Below are positions 15,632-24,081 of a stretch of 30,482 bases of DNA, piece after piece (position 1 is the first letter of the stretch; every line of letters begins with the position of its first letter). The DNA is taken from contig VFJU01000271.1 in NCBI GenBank assembly GCA_009885905.1, positions 1 to 30,482 of the forward strand. Direction: 5' to 3'. The position numbers and the translations under genes are program-made. Source of the DNA: Verrucomicrobiota bacterium (lineage in GTDB: Bacteria > Verrucomicrobiota > Verrucomicrobiia > Verrucomicrobiales > Akkermansiaceae). The notes under the pieces are model-generated. The model did no database searches and was not told the origin of the DNA. It worked only from the letters and a program-made list of their open reading frames with translations.

Positions 15632-16435
15632 GTGTCCCGCAGAACCCGAATCCCTATCAAGTCGCCGCGTGAAATCGAATTCATGCGCAAGGCTGGTGCC
15701 ATCGCTTCGACGATTTTACAAGCACTCGCCAAGGAGGTCGCTCCCGGCCGGACCACGGGTGAAATCGACCTCATCGCCGCGGAAATGATGCGGGAACACG
15801 ACTGCAAAAGCGCGTTCCTCGGCTACCGAGGGTTTCCCGGCTACACTTGTATTTCTATCAATGAGGAGGTGGTCCATGGCATCGGTGGGCCTCGTGTAAT
15901 CCAACCGGGGGACATCGTGAAGATCGATGTTGGCATCATGAAAAGCGGCTTCATCGGTGACAACGCGACGACGGTCGCTGCGGGTGATATTCCGTTAGAA
16001 ACAAAGCGCCTTCTTGCAGTCACCGAGCAATCATTGTTCGAGGCGATCCGCCATGCGCGGGCCGGTAGAAAACTCGCTGACCTTTGCGGTTCGGTGGAAG
16101 AGTTTGCGAAACCCCATGGATTTACCATCGTGCGTGAGTTTGTAGGTCATGGTGTAGGTCGTCGATTGCACGAGGAACCCCAGGTTCCAAACTATCGCCC
16201 TCATGGGAAATCGCCCACTCTCGAAGCTGGCATGACCTTAGCCATCGAGCCGATGGTCAACGCTGGCGTGTCCTCGGTCCGCATCCTTGACGATGGATGG
16301 ACGGTCATCACCGAAGATCGCAGGCCTTCTGCTCACTTTGAGCATACGGTCCTTATCACCTCGGGTGATCCAGAGATTCTAACATGGAGGCCACGAGAAG
16401 CATTGCCAGAAATGTTAGGCCTACCACCTTGGTGA
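15632..16435 (+). CDS. map: Methionine aminopeptidase, type I
   Basis: It removes the initiator Met from nascent proteins. Counting from an upstream TTG at 15596, the metal ligands are D111, D122, H185 (GHGVG), E218 (IEPM) and E249 (FEHT), with the catalytic-site H94 in VVHGIGG. The start is uncertain. The TTG at 15596 overlaps the adk stop, but the intervening stretch is AT-rich and looks like intergenic filler. The GTG at 15632 begins just before the family's usual RIPIKSPREIE and gives about 267 residues, so it is preferred here. It is the last gene of secY-adk-map. Confidence 0.93.
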   Translation: MSRRTRIPIKSPREIEFMRKAGAIASTILQALAKEVAPGRTTGEIDLIAAEMMREHDCKSAFLGYRGFPGYTCISINEEVVHGIGGPRVIQPGDIVKIDVGIMKSGFIGDNATTVAAGDIPLETKRLLAVTEQSLFEAIRHARAGRKLADLCGSVEEFAKPHGFTIVREFVGHGVGRRLHEEPQVPNYRPHGKSPTLEAGMTLAIEPMVNAGVSSVRILDDGWTVITEDRRPSAHFEHTVLITSGDPEILTWRPREALPEMLGLPPW

Positions 16436-16489
16436 ATGTCGTTTGCGACCATTGATCGCTGAAAAAAAAATCCATAACCCATTATACTC

Positions 16490-17695
16490 ATGCTATCGCG
16501 CTTGGTGGTTATTTTTTCCTTTTCGTTCGGCATGGCTACGCTTCATGCACAGTCCACTGGTGCTGCAGATCGTGAAGACGCGGTTAAGACCTTGGACCGC
16601 ATCGCCCGTCCCGTGTTGGAGGCGCTCGCAGATGGCAAGTTGAAGGCACGCCTTCCGCTGGGTCCAGGCGAGGAGTCGCGGCGAGATTTTGCCTGCCTTG
16701 AAGCGTTTGGTCGCACCATGGCGGGTATCGCGCCGTGGTTAGAATTGGGCGCAGACCCTAGTCCAGAAGGGCAGTTGAGAGCACGCTTCATCGATATGGC
16801 CCATGAGGCACTGGTGAATGCAACGGATCCGAAGTCAGCGGATGTGATGAATTTTTCGCAAGGTTCCCAACCGTTGGTCGACGCGGCATTTCTATCTCTC
16901 GCGCTTCTGCGTGCTCCAAATGCGCTGTGGCAGCCTTTGAGCGATTTCGAGCGGGGGCACTTGGTAAGTGCGCTTCAAGCAACGCGTGTAATCAAGCCAG
17001 GCGAAAACAATTGGCTGTTATTTTCTGCGTTAGTCGAGGCGGCGCTTTGGCGTTTTACGGATGATTGTGAGATGCTGCCCATTCAGCGTGCTTTGGAGAA
17101 GCACGAGGGGTGGTATGTGGGCGATGGGACTTATGGTGACGGTCCTAATTACCACTGGGATTACTATAACAGTTTTGTCATTCAGCCGGCGCTGATCGCA
17201 GTGTTAGAAGTTTGTCAGCAAAAGAATTCCCCGTTGGCTGCTGGGTTTCCTGTCGTGCTTAAAAGGGCGCAGCGTTATGCAGAGGTTCAGGAGCGAATGA
17301 TCTCACCCGAAGGAACATTCCCTCTGGTTGGGCGTTCGAGTGCTTATCGGTTTGCAGCATTTCAAACGCTTTCATTGGTCGCATTGAGACATGAGTTGCC
17401 GAAAAGTGTCGAGCCGGCCGCAGTGAGATGTGGCATCCATGCCGTCGTCCAACGGATGATTACAGCCACGGGAACATTCGATGAGGAGGGGTGGTTGCGT
17501 GTCGGAGCTGTGGGTCACCAACCCGCTGTGCGCGAATCCTATATCTCAACGGGTAGCCTCTATCTTTGCCTAACAGGTCTACTTCATTTAGGATTACCGC
17601 CAAGTGATCCGCTCTGGACTTCCCCCTCGGCCGACTGGACACAGAAGCGGCTCTGGGCGGGTGAGGATGTGAAATCCGACCACGCGATGAAGTGA
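16490..17695 (+). CDS. Exported DUF2264-family protein
   Basis: A signal peptide is evident (hydrophobic core at residues 4-15, likely cut after LHA at 18-20), so the protein is probably periplasmic or secreted. The segments GDGTYGDGPNYHWDYYNSFVIQPALIAVLEV and MISPEGTFPLVGRSSAYRFAAFQTL are typical of the DUF2264 family. That family has an alpha/alpha-toroid-like character and is often found near polysaccharide-degradation genes. No such genes neighbour it here, so the substrate is unknown. It has 401 residues. The leader has ATAAC 11 nt before ATG. Its stop is 1 nt from the stop of the opposing DUF3127 gene. Confidence 0.85.
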   Translation: MLSRLVVIFSFSFGMATLHAQSTGAADREDAVKTLDRIARPVLEALADGKLKARLPLGPGEESRRDFACLEAFGRTMAGIAPWLELGADPSPEGQLRARFIDMAHEALVNATDPKSADVMNFSQGSQPLVDAAFLSLALLRAPNALWQPLSDFERGHLVSALQATRVIKPGENNWLLFSALVEAALWRFTDDCEMLPIQRALEKHEGWYVGDGTYGDGPNYHWDYYNSFVIQPALIAVLEVCQQKNSPLAAGFPVVLKRAQRYAEVQERMISPEGTFPLVGRSSAYRFAAFQTLSLVALRHELPKSVEPAAVRCGIHAVVQRMITATGTFDEEGWLRVGAVGHQPAVRESYISTGSLYLCLTGLLHLGLPPSDPLWTSPSADWTQKRLWAGEDVKSDHAMK

Positions 17696-17696
17696 T

Positions 17697-18089
17697 TTAA
17701 AATGGATTTTCGTCGTCGAAATCTCCGTCGCTACGAAAGTCCGAGGCGGTGGGTTCATTACTAGAAGTTGCTTTGCTTGAGCGGTTAGATGGTTCGCGGG
17801 ATGAGCTTGCCCCACCTGATGAAGCACCGCCACTTTGGATCTTCCAGCAAGCTAGGTTGACGTAGTATTTGCCGTTGTACTCGCTTCCGCGGATGTCGAA
17901 ACTCACCTGCACGTCTTGCTCGAGTTCGAACGGGTCAAGCAAGGCGCACTTGTCTTTGACCACTTCAAATTTGAGGTCTTGAGGGTATTTGTCGGCGGCG
18001 GTGGTGACGACGAACTCGCGTTTGGAGAAGCCACTTGGGAAGCTTTGTGTCGTGCCAATCCATTTTAATTTGCCTGCAGTTTCGTACAT
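17697..18089 (-). CDS. DUF3127 protein with SSB-like acidic C-terminus
   Basis: Residues 1-85 match the DUF3127 pattern: an early KLKWIGTTQSFPSGFSKREFVVTT segment, YPQDLKFEVVKDK, and VSFDIRGSEYNGKYYVNLACWKI, consistent with an OB-fold. A Ser/Gly-rich linker of about 30 residues follows, ending in the acidic DFDDENPF. This layout (OB-fold, flexible linker, acidic tip ending Pro-Phe) parallels bacterial SSB, whose tip recruits partner proteins. DNA binding is not shown. It lies 48 nt downstream of the PpiC gene on the same strand. Confidence 0.85.
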   Translation of the reverse strand: MYETAGKLKWIGTTQSFPSGFSKREFVVTTAADKYPQDLKFEVVKDKCALLDPFELEQDVQVSFDIRGSEYNGKYYVNLACWKIQSGGASSGGASSSREPSNRSSKATSSNEPTASDFRSDGDFDDENPF

Positions 18090-18137
18090 GGCTGGATTGT
18101 TTCAGCCTGAGCGGCGATGTCAAATGCACAGCATCGG

Positions 18138-19166
18138 TCACTTGAATTCATCGGAGATTTCGATGGAGAACGCTCGTGAGTTGCGGAGGGATGCTCGGAA
18201 TCTCGCGATGGCGTCGCGGCGTTGGATGGTCTCGAGCGCGGCGAGAATTTCGGGTTTCGCTTGTTCAAAGTTACGAGGTTCGGTGGCTTGGTGTCCGGTG
18301 ACTTCTACGAGATGCCAACCGAGCTTGGTGCGAATGAGGGTAGGGGAGTTTATTTCTAATGAAAAAACCGTTGCTGAAAATTCGTCGGGCAAGCGACTGC
18401 GTGACATCCATCCAAGCTCACCACCACGGTATCGACTCGAGGGGTCTTCGCTGAGTTCTTTGGCGAGTGTGGCAAAATCTTTTTTCTTTGCGGTGAGCAT
18501 CACGAGCGCTTCGTCGAGTTTGCGTTTCGCCTCTTCCTGCGGGCGGTCTAGGGTGGGGGAAAAAATATGCCGCACCTGAACGCGTTCGGGTAGGTCGAGC
18601 GAGCCTTGGTGCTCGGTGAACCACTGCCGGGCAGCATCGTCACTGATTTTCACAGCCGCCCCGCTGCGCTGTATGATGAATTTTTCGCGTTGAATATCTG
18701 TGCTCAAGCGATTTCGCAGACTTTGCTCGTTAGGAATTCCTTGGGTCTTCATCGCGCTTTCGAGGGCCGACTTGTTTTCAAAGCGTCCAGCGAGGCGGCG
18801 GATGCGCTCGTTAAGTTCGTCCTCGCTGACCGGGATCTGTTCTCCACAAGACTTGATTTCGAGGTTTAACAACTCGTCGTCTATGAGTTGATTCAGCGCA
18901 GATTTACGAGCGATTTTTAAATCTGCCGGAGAGATGCTTTCGACTGACTTTCCCTCAAGCCATAATTGTTCGCGGGTGGCTCGATCCAGCTGACTCTGAG
19001 TGATCGGTTGGCCGGCAACTCGAGCGGGTATTTCTAATGGGAAAAATTTTTCGAGTGTTAGTTTTTTTTCGAGTGGTCCGTTAAAAATAAAAATGTCCCC
19101 CACGATGTAGGCGATGACCGCGCCAGTGATCGTGAGAAAGACGGTGGTTTTGCTCAGATGGATCAT
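18138..19166 (-). CDS. Membrane-anchored parvulin-type peptidyl-prolyl isomerase (PpiC/SurA-like)
   Basis: Residues about 6-26 (TVFLTITGAVIAYIVGDIFIF) form one N-terminal membrane anchor. A SurA-N-like helical region with QLIDDELL and LRNRLSTDIQREKFI follows. Next is a parvulin domain with VQVRHIFSPTL, FATLAKELSEDPSSRYRGGELGWMSRSRLPDEF and LGWHLVEVTGH. It probably folds exported proteins at the outer face of the inner membrane. The chosen ATG places the anchor at the N-terminus (342 residues). The frame is open for 22 more codons upstream, but that stretch is Arg/Pro/Ser-rich and unlike a signal. Confidence 0.9.
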   Translation of the reverse strand: MIHLSKTTVFLTITGAVIAYIVGDIFIFNGPLEKKLTLEKFFPLEIPARVAGQPITQSQLDRATREQLWLEGKSVESISPADLKIARKSALNQLIDDELLNLEIKSCGEQIPVSEDELNERIRRLAGRFENKSALESAMKTQGIPNEQSLRNRLSTDIQREKFIIQRSGAAVKISDDAARQWFTEHQGSLDLPERVQVRHIFSPTLDRPQEEAKRKLDEALVMLTAKKKDFATLAKELSEDPSSRYRGGELGWMSRSRLPDEFSATVFSLEINSPTLIRTKLGWHLVEVTGHQATEPRNFEQAKPEILAALETIQRRDAIARFRASLRNSRAFSIEISDEFK

Positions 19167-19308
19167 GCAGTGAGAAATGAGAATTCGCGAAGACCTGCGT
19201 GGAGGTGTATCCGCGATCTGGCGCGGTTGCAAGAGCCCGCGTCCGCGCTGCGGGTGAAAGCAAGCCAGCGCATCGGAAGATTTGTCGACCCGCTGGTTTT
19301 CATCCCAT

Positions 19309-19722
19309 TCACCGCGGCGGAATCGGTGGCAATGTACAGGTCGTCAGTCCAAGCCATTGCGAAATGTGACTCCGATAGCGAGCAAATAACCTGTAGCCAA
19401 TCATTTCAACAACCAGCAATGGCGGAAGAAGATAGATGATAAGCACACAAATCTTCCATGGCATTTGATGCCAGAGGAAATAGTTCACGGCGAATGCGCC
19501 GCTGCGGACTTTGCCGGTGGAGGTGATGATTTGTAATTGGCGGTGGCAGGCCTCGGGTGTTATTCCGTATCTCGCCAATTCAGACTCGTCCACGGATTGA
19601 TACGCGGCGAACGCGAAGAGCTGCTTTTGATCCATGGCGCGAGCGTGATCCATCAGCCGTGAACACACCCCGCAGTCGCCGTCGTAAAGCACGCGGTTTT
19701 GTCGTTCGTCCATTTTCTTCAT
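19309..19722 (-). CDS. DCC-family (DUF393) thiol-disulfide oxidoreductase-like protein
   Basis: The family-defining motif is at the start: RVLYDGDCGVCSRLMDHARAMD, with the CxxC-like Cys pair in DCGVC. A hydrophobic segment (ICVLIIYLLPPLLVVEMIGY) and an arginine-bearing RLFARYRS follow, as in other DCC proteins. A redox role is suggested by the family name but substrates are generally unknown. The start is uncertain: Met codons at 19767, 19749 (AAAGG 10 nt upstream), 19722 and 19713 are all in frame. The one at 19722 is chosen because family members begin just before the YDGDC motif. Confidence 0.83.
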   Translation of the reverse strand: MKKMDERQNRVLYDGDCGVCSRLMDHARAMDQKQLFAFAAYQSVDESELARYGITPEACHRQLQIITSTGKVRSGAFAVNYFLWHQMPWKICVLIIYLLPPLLVVEMIGYRLFARYRSHISQWLGLTTCTLPPIPPR

Positions 19723-19866
19723 CGGTCCAATTTTTCGGTGGCACCTCATGATCGGCGAACCTTTCATAGAATGCCACCGTAGATATTCAACTTGTTGCCG
19801 ACGGCGGGGATCTCCATGTGCTCACTTGGCGCTGGCAAAGGTCCCGTGCTTGGCTAGTCTCACGGC

Positions 19867-20229
19867 GTGTTCCAAATCGTTTTTAATGAAATCAGCGCGG
19901 CGGAGTTATCCGCCTTGGATACGCTTGAGCAACTGGATTTGATCGATGAGTTCAAGGTCAGTGAAAAAGATCTACAAAACCTCAACGGCGAGCGATTTGG
20001 TAAAATAGATCGCGACGGGCTCACGCTCCACCGCTTTCGGGCCAAGGAGTACCGCTTTTATTTCGAGGTCAAAGACGGGTCGGTGATTGTCCATCGGGTT
20101 CTGCACAAAGGGACTTTTTCCGATTTCCTTTTCCGTTCGAAGATGCCGCTCGCCGAGGATGAGGCACTGGCAAACTCGAAGCATTTCTGGAAATTGATCG
20201 ATGAAGGCCGGAATGCCCGCCGCTTGTAA
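19867..20229 (+). CDS. Solitary RelE/ParE-like fold protein
   Basis: The pattern fits the RelE/ParE superfamily: an N-terminal helical ISAAELSALDTLEQLDLIDEF, then LHRFRAKEYRFYFEVKDGSVIVHRVLHKGTFSDF, the strand-rich core with the conserved YR-F-x-V and H-R/K positions. Residues about 92-120 are an added C-terminal helix not seen in short RelE toxins. No antitoxin-sized gene adjoins it: the upstream gene is on the other strand and the next gene encodes a TPR membrane protein. It starts at GTG. It may therefore be a domesticated regulator rather than a toxin. Confidence 0.75.
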   Translation: MFQIVFNEISAAELSALDTLEQLDLIDEFKVSEKDLQNLNGERFGKIDRDGLTLHRFRAKEYRFYFEVKDGSVIVHRVLHKGTFSDFLFRSKMPLAEDEALANSKHFWKLIDEGRNARRL

Positions 20230-20281
20230 TTTGAATTAGAATTTTCTTCCCGTGCCGACCTGAGATGAGGCAAGTTGGTGA

Positions 20282-20995
20282 ATGATGAAATGGATTACGT
20301 GCTTGGTTCTCGCCGTTCTGGTTGGTTTGAGTTGGATGTACCATTCCAAAAAAGGCAAAGAGATGGCGGACTATAAGGCAAAAATAGTTCAAATCGAGGA
20401 GACCGGTGACCCTGAATCCTTGGTTGCAAAAATGGAAGGCGAGTTCAGCTCGATGGAGGGTGAAAGGACTTTCTCCGGCATCCTGCTGACTTTCCTAGGA
20501 GCTGGGTTGGTTGGAATTTTCTTCGTCGTCTATCTGTTACCGTTTTTCGCCCAGCGTGTCACTCACGCGGTGTATGACAGCGCGGAAATGGTTGAGAAAG
20601 ACGTCATGCATGATGCTCGCTCGCTGACGGCTCAGGGCGACTACTTGGGAGCAATCGAAGCGTACAAAATTGCCGCAGCCGCAGACCCACTCAACCGTCT
20701 GCCGTGGGTGGAAATTGCCAAGATTCAGAAGATGAACTTGGAAGACCCCGCCGCTGCGATTCAAACCATTCGCTACGCGTTGGAAAGTCAGGAGTGGGAG
20801 GTGAACGACGCCGCATATTTCCTATTCCGCCTCGCAGAACTTTATGACGAAATCGATGGCAACCGAGAATCGGCCATCGCGATTATGAATCAAGTCATCG
20901 ATCAATTCCCCGAAACTCGCCACTCGGCGAATGCTCGGAATAAACTGCACGAGTGGAGCGTTGCCGAGGCCGCTGCTGCTGCAGAGCAGGCATAA
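20282..20995 (+). CDS. Membrane protein with tetratricopeptide repeats
   Basis: Two membrane segments are seen, at about residues 4-20 and 65-88. A cytosolic or periplasmic helical region follows with TPR-like repeats: SLTAQGDYLGAIEAYKIAAAADP, then AAAIQTIRYALES and ESAIAIMNQVIDQFPET. The C-terminus is Ala/Glu-rich. TPRs usually mediate protein-protein contacts; the partner is unknown. Start ATGATG at 20282 is used; the second ATG is equally possible. It ends 25 nt before the likely start of the ComEC gene, so the two are probably co-transcribed. Confidence 0.85.
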   Translation: MMKWITCLVLAVLVGLSWMYHSKKGKEMADYKAKIVQIEETGDPESLVAKMEGEFSSMEGERTFSGILLTFLGAGLVGIFFVVYLLPFFAQRVTHAVYDSAEMVEKDVMHDARSLTAQGDYLGAIEAYKIAAAADPLNRLPWVEIAKIQKMNLEDPAAAIQTIRYALESQEWEVNDAAYFLFRLAELYDEIDGNRESAIAIMNQVIDQFPETRHSANARNKLHEWSVAEAAAAAEQA

Positions 20996-21020
20996 ACAGC
21001 GACAGGAAATCCCAGGTGAT

Positions 21021-23285
21021 GTGGAAACTCAATTGAGAAAGCGCAACGCAGCTGGGGCGTTCTGTGAGAAGCATCCATTATTTTTAACTGCACTTGCGAC
21101 GGTAGGTTGTGTCTTGGCTGTCCAGTTCAGTTGGCTGCTCGCCGGTTTCCTAGCCGTCGGATTTTTTCTAGCAGGATTATTGCTAACAAGTTGGCGGGTG
21201 GGTTTGGTTTGGATGATTTGCGGGGGAATCGCTGCGGGGGTTTTTACTTGGCGAACGGAGACGAGAAACTCCGCGGAGCAAGAATTGCTACGCTCCGAGT
21301 CTGGCGAAATGCGGGGCCGTGTGCTTAAGGATGCGAAGGCCGGTGGACGCTCTTGGGTCGTGCCAGCGGTGTTGCTGACCGGTCCACAGCGGGGGGCGAA
21401 AGTCTGGTGGGAGGGTAGGGGGGAGGCTCCAGTGGCGGGATCGGTGGTCACCGCACGGGGAAATTTCGCCCCGCTGCCGGTGATGCGAAATCCTGGTGAG
21501 TTCGACCAAGCCTCATGGCTACGCGGTCAAGGGGTGGCAGCCGTTTTTAAAGCGGGCTGGGTGGAGGGCAAGGTGGTCACTGACAAGTGGTCTGCTCTCG
21601 GAGCTGAAATGCGCCTGTGGTTTCGCTCGGCGGTGACGGTCGGCTTGCCCGACGATTCGGTGGAAGCCGGGGTGATCCGTGCGGTGGTGATCGGTGAGCA
21701 ACCGCTGGACGCGGACACGGTGGTGGCGGCGTTTCGTAATAGCGGAACTTTACACGCGTTCTCGGTGAGTGGTTTGCACGTGGCCATGGTCGGTAGCATC
21801 GCGTGGATGCTGCTTCGCTTGGCGGGCGTATCGCGGCGATGGGCGGTGCTGATCTTGCTGCCGCTGATTTTTGGCTATTCTTGGCTGACGGGCAACAGCC
21901 TGCCGGCGGTGCGCTCTGCATGGATGGCGGCGGTGTTTCTCGGAGCTTTCGTTTTTCGTCGCCAACCAGATTTGTTGAATGCACTTGGCGCAGTTCTGTT
22001 AGTTGCAATGTTGTGGGATGGTCGCTTGTTATTTCAGCCGGGTGTGCAGCTTTCTTACGGTGTTGTCGCTGCAATCGCGATTGGTGCAGCTTGGGCGACG
22101 CGGTTGTTTTCTTGGATGGAAAAACCCGAACTCTACTTGCCGGTTGCGATGATGACCTCATGGCAAAAATGGTGGCTTGAGAAGCGCAGGTGGGTCGCTC
22201 AATCGCTCGGTGTGTCATTGGCGGCTGCCATCGGGTCAACTCCACTAACCGCTTTTCATTTTGGATTGATCACCCCGATATCGGTGGTCGCTGGGATTTT
22301 TATTATTCCGTTAGTTTTTGTTTTATTAAGTTTGGGTCTACTTGGAGTGGCGCTTGAACCCGTCGCTCTTCCTGTTGCGAAATGGGTGAACCAGGCGAAT
22401 GGTTATGTCGCGAAATCTTGTGTGCTGACGGCTGAGAAATTTGCAGCAGTCCCGGGCGGGCATCTTCAACTGAGGCAGAGGTATCAGCCGTTTCTTCTGG
22501 TCTATGATTTGGCTCATGGGTCTGGAGCGGCTTGTTTTTCCGATGGTGGGCGTAGCTCGGTGCTGCTAGACTGTGGAGATCGCTACTCATTCAAGCGTCG
22601 GCTCGCGCCTTCGCTGCGGCGGATGGGAATCACGCCGGACTCTGTGGTTCTCAGTCATCCGGACGGCGATCACCTTGGTGGCGCGAAAGCGGTTTGGGAG
22701 GCTTTTCCCATCCGCCAAGTGGTGCTGCCCGTCGAACGTTCCCGCAGTCCAGCATTTCGTTCGTGGCTCAAGGATGCGCCATTGGCAGGGATCAAGACGA
22801 TTCATGCCGCGGGCATTCATGACTTGCAGATGCCAGATGGTGCCCGTCTTGAAATACTTCTCGCGCCAGAACCTCTTTTACAGAATTTGACCGCCGACGA
22901 TCGCGTTGCCATTTTCATGCTCCATTGGCGTGGATGGAAGTTGCTCTTCACCAATGATGCTGGCATTGAAACAGAATTAAAGTTGTTAGAATTTAAGCGT
23001 GATATCGCGGCGGACGTCATCATTGCCGGTCACCATCGCACCGATTTTGCGTGGTCCGATCCATTTCTAACTGCGGTAAATCCACGAGTCATCATTGCAT
23101 CCAATGCAAAGTTTCCAGTTTCTGAAAAGTTACAACCGGCCACGCTAAGTGATTGGCGGGCACGTGGTATCCAAGTGATGAATCAAGCGGAGACGGGCGG
23201 AGTCACCGTGCAGGTCGATCCTGCGGGGGATCTGCGTTTAGAGGGTTTTGTCGACAAGTCCGTGGTGATTCTCAAGCCTCGTTGA
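21021..23285 (+). CDS. ComEC/Rec2-family DNA-uptake channel protein
   Basis: Three parts are seen. First comes an N-terminal membrane and OB-like region (HPLFLTALATVGCVLAVQFSW...). The Competence domain follows, with GEQPLDADTVVAAFRNSGTLHAFSVSGLHVAM and many hydrophobic helices. Last is a metallo-beta-lactamase-like domain with VVLSHPDGDHLGG and NDAGIETELKLLE. ComEC moves single-stranded DNA across the inner membrane in naturally competent bacteria. The open frame runs back to an ATG at 20931 inside the TPR gene. The GTG at 21021 is preferred because it avoids that overlap (754 residues). No other competence genes are in view. Confidence 0.9.
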   Translation: METQLRKRNAAGAFCEKHPLFLTALATVGCVLAVQFSWLLAGFLAVGFFLAGLLLTSWRVGLVWMICGGIAAGVFTWRTETRNSAEQELLRSESGEMRGRVLKDAKAGGRSWVVPAVLLTGPQRGAKVWWEGRGEAPVAGSVVTARGNFAPLPVMRNPGEFDQASWLRGQGVAAVFKAGWVEGKVVTDKWSALGAEMRLWFRSAVTVGLPDDSVEAGVIRAVVIGEQPLDADTVVAAFRNSGTLHAFSVSGLHVAMVGSIAWMLLRLAGVSRRWAVLILLPLIFGYSWLTGNSLPAVRSAWMAAVFLGAFVFRRQPDLLNALGAVLLVAMLWDGRLLFQPGVQLSYGVVAAIAIGAAWATRLFSWMEKPELYLPVAMMTSWQKWWLEKRRWVAQSLGVSLAAAIGSTPLTAFHFGLITPISVVAGIFIIPLVFVLLSLGLLGVALEPVALPVAKWVNQANGYVAKSCVLTAEKFAAVPGGHLQLRQRYQPFLLVYDLAHGSGAACFSDGGRSSVLLDCGDRYSFKRRLAPSLRRMGITPDSVVLSHPDGDHLGGAKAVWEAFPIRQVVLPVERSRSPAFRSWLKDAPLAGIKTIHAAGIHDLQMPDGARLEILLAPEPLLQNLTADDRVAIFMLHWRGWKLLFTNDAGIETELKLLEFKRDIAADVIIAGHHRTDFAWSDPFLTAVNPRVIIASNAKFPVSEKLQPATLSDWRARGIQVMNQAETGGVTVQVDPAGDLRLEGFVDKSVVILKPR

Positions 23286-23925
23286 TCGGTTTCTGGCATC
23301 TCAATCGGAACATCGATTTACCTTCGCTCTCCCATTGTTGCTGGAAGTCAGTTTTCGGATAGAAGAATGTTTCTTCCTGCCATTCGAGGTGATGAAATTT
23401 GCCGTAGGTATGAATTTTTTCAGTGGCCCATTGGAAATATTCTTCGTGGTCGGTCATGAAAAGAAATTCTCCTCCTGGCAAAAGCGCGCGTCTAACTGCT
23501 TCTAGAAATTCTGCTTGCACCAAACGCCGACGGTGGTGCCGCAGTTTCGGCCATGGATCGGGGCAGAGTAAATGCACCCGCGATACGACCGCCTCTGGCA
23601 ACAGCCACTCGACCACGTAGCGACTATCTAACCGCAGAACCCGCGCGTTTTCTAGATTCCGCCGCGTCAGCTTTTTACAAACTTTCCTCACCCGTCCTAA
23701 CAGCCTTTCAACTCCCAAGAAATCTCGCTCGGGATACTCCCGCGCCATTTCCATCAGGAACGAGCCGTCGCCACAGCCGAGATCCACCTCCAGCGGTCTG
23801 CCCTCGCGGTAAATCTCGTTTCGCTCGAGTTTTCGAAAATAGTCTCCTGGTGCGAATTCCCCGGCCATCAGTGGGCGCGGGAGAATATTGAATGGCTGCG
23901 TCTCGATCACCCCCGCATTTATCAC
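23272..23925 (-). CDS. trmB: tRNA (guanine-N7-)-methyltransferase
   Basis: It methylates G46 in the tRNA variable loop using SAM. EVDLGCGDGSFLMEMA is the SAM-binding motif, and LLCPDPWPKLRHHRRRLVQAEFLE is the signature TrmB segment with catalytic Asp. The length is 217 residues. The start is GTG at 23925; a second in-frame GTG at 23910 is preceded by GAGGTGA and could be used instead. The 3' end overlaps the 3' end of the convergent ComEC gene by 14 nt, leaving no room for separate terminators. Confidence 0.93.
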   Translation of the reverse strand: MINAGVIETQPFNILPRPLMAGEFAPGDYFRKLERNEIYREGRPLEVDLGCGDGSFLMEMAREYPERDFLGVERLLGRVRKVCKKLTRRNLENARVLRLDSRYVVEWLLPEAVVSRVHLLCPDPWPKLRHHRRRLVQAEFLEAVRRALLPGGEFLFMTDHEEYFQWATEKIHTYGKFHHLEWQEETFFYPKTDFQQQWESEGKSMFRLRCQKPINEA

Positions 23926-23928
23926 CTC

Positions 23929-23955
23929 AAATCTGAATTCGAAAACCTAAATTCT
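23929..23955 (+). repeat. AT-rich degenerate repeat upstream of trmB
   Basis: CAAATCTGAATTCG and following AAACCTAAATTC units resemble the run inside thiE. It lies immediately upstream of the trmB start. Confidence 0.35.
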
Positions 23956-23987
23956 ACCACCCAAACTTCTCTTGTCAGTGTTCCCGC

Positions 23988-24017
23988 TTGACGCTGTTTC
24001 CCTGCTCCTTCTAGCTT
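23988..24017 (+). promoter_or_regulatory. Possible promoter of accB-accC
   Basis: TTGACG (5 of 6 to the -35 consensus) is followed after 18 nt by TAGCTT (3 of 6 to the -10), in the 156-nt divergent gap between trmB and accB. Confidence 0.3.
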
Positions 24018-24065
24018 GCATGACTGACCTGCTTCCCGCTGGACGCACTGTCTTTCATTCAACTC

Positions 24066-24070
24066 CCAAC
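24066..24070 (+). promoter_or_regulatory. Candidate CCAAC leader motif, accB
   Basis: CCAAC with an 11-nt spacer to the GTG start; no Shine-Dalgarno. Confidence 0.3.
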
Positions 24071-24081
24071 TCTGCCAAATC

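Noticed and set aside
19227..19255. GC-rich hairpin (CCCGC/GCGGG) between the DCC and PpiC genes
   Set aside because: Five base pairs with no T-run on either strand; not enough for a terminator.
21577..22245. Open frame of 222 codons on the - strand
   Set aside because: Antisense to the membrane region of the ComEC gene; Pro/Ser/Arg-rich, as expected for a shadow frame.
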